Source of the DNA: Beijerinckiaceae bacterium
GTDB lineage: Bacteria > Pseudomonadota > Alphaproteobacteria > Rhizobiales > Beijerinckiaceae
Direction: 5' to 3'
NCBI GenBank assembly: GCA_947455285.1
Contig: CANGOK010000066.1
Span: 1-13,069 of the forward strand
Length of the DNA: 13,069 nucleotides
In this document: piece after piece, positions 6,548 through 12,515 of the stretch
How positions within the stretch are numbered: the first letter of the stretch is position 1
Layout of the letters: every line of letters begins with the position of its first letter
Translations under genes and position numbers: made by a program
Notes under the pieces: model-generated
The model's input: the letters and a program-made list of their open reading frames with translations, nothing else
Database searches by the model: none
What the model was told of the DNA's origin: nothing

Positions 6548-7750
6548 ATGCCGCACGACGAACTTTCCAAACATTGGCACGAACCCAAAGCTGGAGAGAA
6601 TGCGGGCTTCGGCAAATTCACCCGCCCCGCCATGCCCTATGACCGGTTCATCGCGGCGGAAGGAATTCCCTGTTATCGCGGCATCGGCGTGCACCGCGCG
6701 CAGGACCTGCCCATGGCGCCGTGGAAGCGGCTTGGCGGCAAGGGCTCCTATATCCAGCTCTATGGCACCGAGGGGCTCTGGGGTTCCTACGTTGTGGAAA
6801 TTCCAGCTGGCGGCGCGCTGAACATTGAGCACCACCTCTACGAGAAGCAATGCTTCATCGCCGAGGGTCGCGGCTCGACAGAGGTGTGGCAGGAGGGCCA
6901 GACGAAAAAGCAGACCTTCGAATGGCAGAAGGGCTCGCTCTTTTCGATTCCGCTCAACGCCTACCACCGCTTCGTCAACGCGACCAATTCTCCCGCCATC
7001 ATGATCTGCGGCACCTCGGCGCCCAACATCATGAACCTCTTCGACAACCCGCGCTTCGTCTTCGAATGCCCCTATAACTTCACCGACCGCTATTCGGGCG
7101 AAGACGATTACTTCAAGAGCCGCGACGATCTTGAGCCTGATCCGGTGCGCGGCCTCGCCATGCGCCGCACCAATTTCATGCCTGACATCATCAACTGCGA
7201 AATGCCGCTCGATAACCGCCGCTCGCCCGGTTATCGCCGCATCGAGCCGGAGATGGCCGGCCAACGCTTCCATCTGTGGATCGGCCAGCACGAAACAGGC
7301 CGCTATTCCAAGGCCCATGCGCACGAGAGCTGCGCTGTGCTGATCTGCGTAAAGGGCAAGGGCTATACCTACACCTGGCCCGCGATCTACGGTTCGACGC
7401 CGTGGAAGGATGGCCATGCGGACAAGGTGCTGCGTCAGGATTACGAAGCCGGCGGCATGGTCTCCGCAGCGCCCATGACGGGTGACTGGAACCACCAACA
7501 CTTCGGCGTGTCGAAAGATCCACTGCGCGTCACCGCATGGTTCGGCCCCAACAACCACCCTGCGCGCAAGCCCGGCCTGCCCGGCGAAGCCATGACGGAC
7601 AAATGGGCCATAGACATCAAGAAGGGGGGCGTGGCCATTCCCTACCATGCCGAAGACCCGTTCCTACGTCAGGAATTTGAAGCCTATATGAAGGAACAAG
7701 GTGTGCCGGTGCGCATGGAGCAGAAGCTCTACGATCCGCCAACTGACTGA
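6548..7750 (+). CDS. Bicupin protein, possible ring-cleavage dioxygenase relative
   Basis: A 400-residue protein with two cupin barrels and no signal peptide, so cytoplasmic. Cupin 1 (about 70-160) shows GALNIEHHLYEKQCFIAEGR, with His95, His96 and Glu99 as likely metal ligands and His140 in SIPLNAYHRFVN. Cupin 2 (about 240-335) shows SKAHAHESCAVLICVKGKG, with His257 and His259, and GDWNHQHFG, with His316 and His318. Both barrels therefore keep potential metal ligands. Gentisate and 1-hydroxy-2-naphthoate dioxygenases are also bicupins, but I do not see enough specific identity to call either. The ATG is preceded by AGAGGA at 7 bases. Lying between TctC-like receptors and upstream of racemase-family, TphB-like and FAH genes, it plausibly acts on the imported acid. 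A non-catalytic or isomerase role is equally possible. Confidence 0.8.
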   Translation: MPHDELSKHWHEPKAGENAGFGKFTRPAMPYDRFIAAEGIPCYRGIGVHRAQDLPMAPWKRLGGKGSYIQLYGTEGLWGSYVVEIPAGGALNIEHHLYEKQCFIAEGRGSTEVWQEGQTKKQTFEWQKGSLFSIPLNAYHRFVNATNSPAIMICGTSAPNIMNLFDNPRFVFECPYNFTDRYSGEDDYFKSRDDLEPDPVRGLAMRRTNFMPDIINCEMPLDNRRSPGYRRIEPEMAGQRFHLWIGQHETGRYSKAHAHESCAVLICVKGKGYTYTWPAIYGSTPWKDGHADKVLRQDYEAGGMVSAAPMTGDWNHQHFGVSKDPLRVTAWFGPNNHPARKPGLPGEAMTDKWAIDIKKGGVAIPYHAEDPFLRQEFEAYMKEQGVPVRMEQKLYDPPTD

Positions 7751-7758
7751 TGAATACA

Positions 7759-7784
7759 AAGGGCCGCCCCTAACAGCGGCCCTT
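7759..7784 (+). terminator. Probable stem-loop terminator or attenuator after the bicupin gene
   Basis: AAGGGCCGC (7759-7767) and GCGGCCCTT (7776-7784) form a perfect 9-base-pair stem with an 8-base loop, 8 bases past the bicupin stop. The following sequence, CGCAGTTTATC, has only a short T run, so termination may be partial and allow read-through into the next receptor gene 35 bases away. The 5' arm shares the 10-mer GGGCCGCCCC with the terminator at 3188-3209. Confidence 0.6.
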
Positions 7785-7805
7785 CGCAGTTTATCTTCCG
7801 GACTC

Positions 7806-7845
7806 AAATCGAATTGGCTATGAAAATGAAATCGAATTGCATGAA
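7806..7845 (+). repeat. Short direct repeat spanning two candidate start codons
   Basis: The 11-mer AAATCGAATTG occurs at 7806-7816 and again at 7829-7839, 23 bases apart. Each copy is followed within 4 bases by ATGAA, which gives in-frame candidate starts at 7820 and 7841. It looks like an imperfect local duplication of the translation-start region of the receptor gene. Confidence 0.7.
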
Positions 7846-8875
7846 GCGTGCGCTGGCTCTCGGCGCCATGGTGATCGGCGCAGCGGTCATCGCCCCTCAT
7901 GTCGCGGCGGCGGATGATTATTATAGGGGCAAGAAAGTCTTCATCGTCAGCGCCTCGTCCGCAGGCGGTGGCTATGACCAATATGCGCGGCTTCTCGCAC
8001 GCCATATCGGCAAACGCATTCCCGGCGCGCCTACGGTCATCGTGCAGAACATGCCGGGCGCCGAGGGCGTCAAGGCGGCGAACTATATCTACAATCTGGC
8101 TCCGCAGGACGGGACCTATATCGGCGCCCTGCCACGTTCGCTAAGCCTGTCGAAGCTTTACGGACAGCATGAACAATCGCTTCTCTTCGATCCCTTCAGC
8201 TTCCAATGGCTTGGTTCTCTGAAGCGCGACACCGGCGTGCTTGTGGTGAACACGAAGTCTGGCCTTGTGAATGCCGAAGATCTCAAAAAGCGCGAAGTCA
8301 CGCTTAGTTCGCAAGCCTCGAACTCGCCTAATTCCATGTATGCGCGCATGTTCAACGCCATATATGGCGCGAAGCTCAAGCCCATCGAGGGTTACGAAGG
8401 GTCGACCGCGGGCATGCTCGCAGTGGAGCGTTTCGAAGTTGACGGCCATTTGAGCGGCGGAACGACGGCCCCGCTCAAAAACAAGATTGAAGGATGGATG
8501 AATGCGGGAACCGGAAAAGTTCTGCTGCAATTTGGCATGAACCGCGACGTCGATTACCCTGACGCGCCAACTGTGATCGACATCATCAGGGATGAAGAAG
8601 GTCGCGCGGTTTTTGAACTGGCCTTCACCGAGCAGGAAATCGGCAGTCCCTATGTGCTTGGCCCCAAGGTTGGCGCTGCTCAGATGGACATTCTTGAAAA
8701 GGCCTTCATCGAGACGGCGAAAGATCCAGACTTCCTCGCGGAAGCCAAGAGCGAAAACGCGCCGATCTATCTGCTGGACGCAGTGACGATTCAGGCGATG
8801 TTGAAAAAAGCCTACGGCTCGCCAAACGAGCGCATTCAAAAACTGCGCGAACTGGCTAACGTGAAGGCGCACTAA
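7820..8875 (+). CDS. Divergent TctC-like periplasmic receptor, paralogue 2
   Basis: A 351-residue secreted binding protein. The signal peptide begins MKMKSNCMKRALALGAMVIG and probably ends after HVAA or VAAA near residue 30. The mature part starts DDYYRGKKVFIVSASSAGGG, with Asp53 in GGGYDQYARLLARHIGKRIP, then VIVQNMPGAEGVKAANYIY and FDPFSFQWLGSL. These are the same blocks as in the receptor at 5427-6500. The C-terminal part has VLLQFGMNRDVDYPDAPT. The start is uncertain: ATGs at 7820, 7826 and 7841 and a TTG at 7814 are all in frame, and none has a clear ribosome site. I chose 7820 as the first ATG giving a basic n-region. A racemase-superfamily enzyme follows after 65 bases. The ligand is probably an organic acid, and no membrane partner is encoded nearby. 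Confidence 0.84.
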   Translation: MKMKSNCMKRALALGAMVIGAAVIAPHVAAADDYYRGKKVFIVSASSAGGGYDQYARLLARHIGKRIPGAPTVIVQNMPGAEGVKAANYIYNLAPQDGTYIGALPRSLSLSKLYGQHEQSLLFDPFSFQWLGSLKRDTGVLVVNTKSGLVNAEDLKKREVTLSSQASNSPNSMYARMFNAIYGAKLKPIEGYEGSTAGMLAVERFEVDGHLSGGTTAPLKNKIEGWMNAGTGKVLLQFGMNRDVDYPDAPTVIDIIRDEEGRAVFELAFTEQEIGSPYVLGPKVGAAQMDILEKAFIETAKDPDFLAEAKSENAPIYLLDAVTIQAMLKKAYGSPNERIQKLRELANVKAH

Positions 8876-8940
8876 GCTCGAACCGACCCACAATCTAAGA
8901 TAGCGGCGCAGACCGCATTATTCACAGAGGAAACACTGAC

Positions 8941-9675
8941 ATGGCCTTTTCAGCATGGCGCGGCATCGCGGGCATCATCCATCCCACCCTGCGTCCCGGC
9001 GCGCTGGAAGAGTTCATTCGCTTGCTGCCTGAGGGAATCGGCGTCCTGCCGCTCTTCACCAATATCCGTGAGGGCACGCGCGCTGAATTCGCTACGGTCA
9101 TGGGCGCCTATGAAGCGCAGATCGCCCTGCTCGCCGAGCAAGGCTGCGACGCCATCCACCCCAATGGTGCACCGCCCTTCATGGTGCATGGCCTGAAGGG
9201 AGAGGCTGAAATCGTCGCAGGCTGGGAGAAAAAGTACAAGACGCCTATCTTCACCGCCGGGCAGAACCACATCACGGCGCTGCGCGCGCTCAAGGTGAAG
9301 AGCATTGTCGGCGCAAGCTACTTCCCCGGCGAAATCAACAACACCTTCGCGCAGTATTTCACCGACGCTGGTTTCGAAGTTCGCTGCATGGAAGGCATCG
9401 AAACGCCCTTCAACAAGGCGCAGGAACTCTCGGGCGAACAGGTCTACGCCTTCATCAAGCATCACTTCATCAAGAGCGGCGGCGCTGACGCCATCTATAT
9501 GCTGGGCTCTGGCTGGCGCACGCTGCACATCGTCGATCTCCTTGAGCGCGATCTTGGCGTGCCGGTCATCCATCCCGTGCCTGCGCGCGTCTGGGAGTTC
9601 CAGAAGCGGCTGCATGTGAACGAGCCGCGGCAGGGCTACGGCCAATTGCTCGCGACCCTCCCGCCCCTGCCGTGA
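8941..9675 (+). CDS. Asp/Glu racemase-superfamily protein lacking both catalytic cysteines, copy 1
   Basis: A 244-residue cytoplasmic protein of the arylmalonate decarboxylase, maleate isomerase and Asp/Glu racemase superfamily, of usual length. The N-lobe signature is CDAIHPNGAPPFMVHG (69-84) and the C-lobe signature YMLGSGWRTL (186-195), followed by LGVPVIHPVPARVWEF. By position, Gly76 and Ser190 occupy the two sites where racemases and maleate isomerases have catalytic Cys. Arylmalonate decarboxylase, as I recall, has Gly74 and Cys188 there, so this protein lacks the remaining Cys too. The ATG has GAGG 10 bases upstream. Its stop overlaps an in-frame ATG of the next receptor gene by one base. 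It probably handles the acid imported through its receptor neighbours; an isomerase, lyase or binding role is all inference. Confidence 0.8.
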   Translation: MAFSAWRGIAGIIHPTLRPGALEEFIRLLPEGIGVLPLFTNIREGTRAEFATVMGAYEAQIALLAEQGCDAIHPNGAPPFMVHGLKGEAEIVAGWEKKYKTPIFTAGQNHITALRALKVKSIVGASYFPGEINNTFAQYFTDAGFEVRCMEGIETPFNKAQELSGEQVYAFIKHHFIKSGGADAIYMLGSGWRTLHIVDLLERDLGVPVIHPVPARVWEFQKRLHVNEPRQGYGQLLATLPPLP

Positions 9676-9689
9676 TGGAAGGAAAGACC

Positions 9690-10742
9690 GTGTCGTCATC
9701 CTGCTTCACACGACTGTTGGGGGCCATGGCCCTGACCTTCGCGTCCATCGCCCCCGGCGCTGCGCAAACGCCCGAACAATTTTATGCTGGCCGCACGGTC
9801 AGCATCATCGTACCGACCTCGCCGGGTGGCAATTTCGATCTCAACGCGCGCCTCCTCGCGCGCCATCTCGGACGGTTCATTCCCGGCCAGCCTACAGTCG
9901 TCGTCCGCAACATGCCGGGCGCGGGCGGCATGCTGGTCGCCAACCAGCTGGTCAATACGCGCGAGCAAGACGGGACCACAATGGCGATCATGGAGCGTGG
10001 CACGCCTCAGCTCGCCTATGAGGGCAATCCGAACGTGCGGTTCGATCCGCTGAAGTTCAATTGGATAGGTTCGCTTTCTTCCTACGCCAGCGACGCCTAT
10101 CTGATGCTGGTCAACGACACGCACCCGGCGAAAACGGTCAACGATCTTCGCAAGGATGGGATCGAGCTGCGCCTTGGCGGCGATATGCCGGGATCAACCA
10201 ACCTCACCTTCGCGGTTCTGGCGCGCGATCTTTTCAAACTGAACGTCAAACTAGTGCGCGGCTATCCTGGCGCCGCTCCCATGTTCATAGCCATGCAGAG
10301 CGGCGAACTCGATGGACAGGTGATCGGCCTTGGTTCGGTGCGCGGCGCGCAACCGGCCTTGTGGAACGGCAAGAAGGTGCGGCCCCTGATCCAGTTTGGC
10401 CGCACGACGCGCAACCCCGAGCTGGCCGACATTCCGACCGGGCGCGAATTGCTCTCCGACCCAGCCGATCTCGCCTTGCTCGAATTCGCCGAATTGCCCT
10501 TCTTCATCGCCCTGCCCTTCATGGCGCCCCAGAATGTGCCCGCCGACCGCGTGGCCGCCCTGCGAAAGGCCTTTATGGACACGGTGAGCGACAAGGCTTT
10601 CCTTGAGGACGCCGCGCGCGCCAATTTCGAGCTGAGCCCGATAGACGGCCCCGCCGTGCACGCCATCATCGAGAAAATGAGCAAGACGCCGCCGGAAGTC
10701 ATCCGCCGCTATGTTGACATCGTGCGCAAGGGCGGCGAGTAG
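9690..10742 (+). CDS. Divergent TctC-like periplasmic receptor, paralogue 3
   Basis: A 350-residue secreted binding protein. The signal peptide MSSSCFTRLLGAMALTFASI ends near PGAA|QT at residue 25. The mature part has QFYAGRTVSIIVPTSPGGNF with Asp50, ARLLARHLGRFIPGQPTVVV, RNMPGAGGMLVANQL and FDPLKFNWIGSLSSYASDAY, then LIQFGRTTRNPELADIPTG. This is the third member of the receptor subfamily here; GGNFDLN replaces the GGGYDxY of the other two, so its ligand may differ. I chose the GTG at 9690 because GGAAGGA (9677-9683) sits 6 bases upstream. An in-frame ATG at 9675 overlaps the previous stop (TGATG) and could instead be used by translational coupling, adding MEGKT plus a Val. The gene is tightly linked to both racemase-family genes. 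Confidence 0.85.
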   Translation: MSSSCFTRLLGAMALTFASIAPGAAQTPEQFYAGRTVSIIVPTSPGGNFDLNARLLARHLGRFIPGQPTVVVRNMPGAGGMLVANQLVNTREQDGTTMAIMERGTPQLAYEGNPNVRFDPLKFNWIGSLSSYASDAYLMLVNDTHPAKTVNDLRKDGIELRLGGDMPGSTNLTFAVLARDLFKLNVKLVRGYPGAAPMFIAMQSGELDGQVIGLGSVRGAQPALWNGKKVRPLIQFGRTTRNPELADIPTGRELLSDPADLALLEFAELPFFIALPFMAPQNVPADRVAALRKAFMDTVSDKAFLEDAARANFELSPIDGPAVHAIIEKMSKTPPEVIRRYVDIVRKGGE

Positions 10743-10775
10743 GCTCCAGAGCGAATTACAAAGGGAGAGAATGAA

Positions 10776-11507
10776 ATGGCCTATACAAGCTGGAGAGGCG
10801 TTGTCGGCTGCATCAAGCCTACGCTGCGTCCGGGCGGCCTCGAAGAACTGATCCGCATTCTGCCCGATGGCGTTTGCCTGCTGCCACTGTTCCTCGACAT
10901 CCGCAAGGGAACCGTCGATGAGTTCAAGCGCGCGGTCGATCCCTACGAGCCCATGTTGGAGAAGCTGGCGGAGGCCAAGGTCGATCTGCTGCACCCCGAA
11001 GGGGCGCCGCCATTCATGCTGCTTGGCTACAAGGGCGAATGCGAAGTGATCGCGCGCTGGGAAGACAAGTATAACATTCCGGTCTTCACCTCCGGCAGCA
11101 ACCACGTTCGCGCCATGCGCGCGCTTGGCGTCAAGAGCTTCGTCGGCGCCACCTATTTCAGCGGCGCCATCAACGATGTCTTCGCAAAATATTTCATCGA
11201 GGCGGGCTTCGACGTGAAGGGAATGGAAGGCCTTGATGTGCCATTCCAGGATGTGGGTCAGCTTTCGCCCTACGAAGTCTACGCCCATGTGAAGCGCGCC
11301 TTCCTGCGCCAGCCAAAGGCCGAAGCGATTTATCTTCTGGGTTCAGGTTGGCGCGTGATGGAGATGATCGAGGAGCTCGAGCAGGATTGCGGCGTGCCGG
11401 TGATCCACCCGATCCCCGCGCGCGCATGGGAAATCCAGCGCCGGCTTTCGATCCGCCAGCGCATCAGCGGCTACGGGCAGTTGCTCGAACATATGCCCGT
11501 CGATTGA
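10776..11507 (+). CDS. Asp/Glu racemase-superfamily protein lacking both catalytic cysteines, copy 2
   Basis: A 243-residue paralogue of the protein at 8941-9675. It aligns without gaps at roughly 53% identity by my hand count. The same key stretches recur: LLHPEGAPPFMLLG (71-84), FTSGSNHVRAMRALGVKSFVG, and YLLGSGWRVM (186-195), then CGVPVIHPIPARAWEI. Gly76 and Ser190 again stand where the superfamily's catalytic cysteines would be. Conservation of HPxGAPPFM and LGSGWR in two diverged copies suggests these residues are functional and not decay. A GGGAG ribosome site lies 8 bases before the ATG. The gene lies 33 bases after receptor paralogue 3 and 17 bases before the PdxA-family gene, inside one likely transcript. 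The reaction is unknown. Confidence 0.8.
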   Translation: MAYTSWRGVVGCIKPTLRPGGLEELIRILPDGVCLLPLFLDIRKGTVDEFKRAVDPYEPMLEKLAEAKVDLLHPEGAPPFMLLGYKGECEVIARWEDKYNIPVFTSGSNHVRAMRALGVKSFVGATYFSGAINDVFAKYFIEAGFDVKGMEGLDVPFQDVGQLSPYEVYAHVKRAFLRQPKAEAIYLLGSGWRVMEMIEELEQDCGVPVIHPIPARAWEIQRRLSIRQRISGYGQLLEHMPVD

Positions 11508-11524
11508 TCGGCGAGGTGCGGACC

Positions 11525-12499
11525 ATGATGCAGACAAACCTGCCGATAGCCGTCACCATCGGCGATCCCCATGGTATTGGCCCGGAGATCGCCGTAAAGG
11601 CGGCTGTCGCACTACTGGAGTCTGGCCCGCGCATCATTCTCGTCGGAGATCGATTCATCATCGAACATTACGCGCAACGCCATGCAGTGGGCGTCCCACT
11701 GCATGACGTGCGCGAAGGCGACGTGACGAAGCGCTGCATTAAATATCTACCCGTCGACGCCATCAGGCCCGATCAATTCGAGCCAGGCCGCATCGATGCT
11801 ACGGCGGGCGCCGCCATGGTCGCCTATGCGGGCGCGGCGGTGGACTTTGCACGCGCCGGCAAGGCCCATGCGGTCGTCGGCTGCCCGCACAATGAAACAG
11901 CGGTGAATCGCGCAGGCATTCCCTTCACCGGCTACCCCGGCCTTATCGCCCGCCTGACTGGCGTGCCCGAGGAAAGCGTCTTCATGATGCTGGTGGGCGG
12001 AGGCCTGCGCATCCTGCACATCACCCTGCATGAGCGAACCGCCGACGCCATCGCGCGCATCACGCCGGAACTAGTCGAAGCTGGCGTTCATGCCTGCGCC
12101 AAGGCGCTGGCGACGCTTGGCGTGGAGAACCCGCGCATCGGCGTCTTCGGCATCAATCCCCATGCGGGCGAAGGCGGCCTCTTTGGCGATGATGACGACC
12201 GCATCAATGTGCCCGCAGTCGCCCGGTTGCGCGCAGAGGGACTTGATGTCATCGGCCCTGTCGGCGCCGATGTGATGCTGGGTTACAAGAGCTGCGACGC
12301 CTATATCGCCATGATCCACGATCAGGGACATATCCCCGTAAAACTTATGGCAGGCCGCCACGCATCGGCGCTGTCCATCGGCTCAGACGTGCTGTTTTCA
12401 AGCACTGGCCACGGCAGCGCCTTCGACATCGCGGGTCAAGGCATAGCAGACCCCGAAGGCGTTATTCGCACGGTGCGGTTGCTGGCGGGCCATAGCTGA
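11525..12499 (+). CDS. PdxA-family dehydrogenase, TphB-like (aromatic dihydrodiol carboxylate dehydrogenase)
   Basis: A 324-residue NAD-dependent, metal-requiring dehydrogenase of the PdxA fold: IGDPHGIGPEIAVKA (12-26), INPHAGEGG (210-218) and MIHDQGHIPVK (263-273). Two PdxA metal ligands remain (His169 in LHITLHE, His265), but the GHTE motif with the third is GYPG (136-139). The PINKEA substrate stretch is PHNETA (121-126), so its Lys is lost. Both changes match TphB from terephthalate-degrading Comamonas as I remember it (CPHHETA, SGYPSLL), as does the ending SALSIGSDVLFSSTGHGSAF. A role oxidising and decarboxylating a carboxylated cis-diol is therefore likelier than vitamin B6 synthesis. 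GAGG precedes the ATG at 11525; the longer in-frame extension to 11348 overlaps the previous gene and is not protein-like. An alternative is a sugar-acid phosphate dehydrogenase, but no DUF1537 kinase is nearby. Confidence 0.85.
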   Translation: MMQTNLPIAVTIGDPHGIGPEIAVKAAVALLESGPRIILVGDRFIIEHYAQRHAVGVPLHDVREGDVTKRCIKYLPVDAIRPDQFEPGRIDATAGAAMVAYAGAAVDFARAGKAHAVVGCPHNETAVNRAGIPFTGYPGLIARLTGVPEESVFMMLVGGGLRILHITLHERTADAIARITPELVEAGVHACAKALATLGVENPRIGVFGINPHAGEGGLFGDDDDRINVPAVARLRAEGLDVIGPVGADVMLGYKSCDAYIAMIHDQGHIPVKLMAGRHASALSIGSDVLFSSTGHGSAFDIAGQGIADPEGVIRTVRLLAGHS

Positions 12500-12515
12500 C
12501 GCGGGCGCGTTCAGC
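12495..12515. terminator. Possible shared hairpin across two convergent stop codons
   Basis: GCTGACGC (12495-12502) pairs with GCGTTCAGC (12507-12515), apart from one bulged T, around a 4-base loop. The stem contains the stop codon of the rightward PdxA-family gene and that of the leftward FAH gene, which are only 11 bases apart. No T run follows on either strand, so intrinsic termination is weak at best. Confidence 0.3.

Noticed and set aside
6521..7648. Leftward open frame of 375 codons opposite the bicupin gene.
   Set aside because: The opposite strand carries a clear two-domain cupin with ordered motifs and a ribosome site. The antisense product shows no domain and no plausible start signal.
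10251..11288. Leftward open frame of 345 codons.
   Set aside because: It spans the end of one well-supported gene and the start of the next on the other strand, across their ribosome site. Its product has no recognisable family.
8941..11507. Assignment of the two racemase-superfamily genes as active maleate cis-trans isomerases or aspartate racemases.
   Set aside because: Both active-site cysteine positions are Gly and Ser, so these specific activities should not be asserted.
11348..11524. N-terminal extension of the PdxA-family protein by 59 residues.
   Set aside because: The extension overlaps the racemase-family gene in another frame and reads as Arg/Pro/Ala-rich shadow sequence. PdxA proteins begin shortly before IGDPHGIGPE, and a ribosome site precedes the ATG at 11525.
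11525..12499. Assignment as vitamin B6 pdxA.
   Set aside because: One conserved metal ligand (the His in GHTE) and the Lys in the PINKEA stretch are missing. The replacements resemble TphB, and the context is catabolic.
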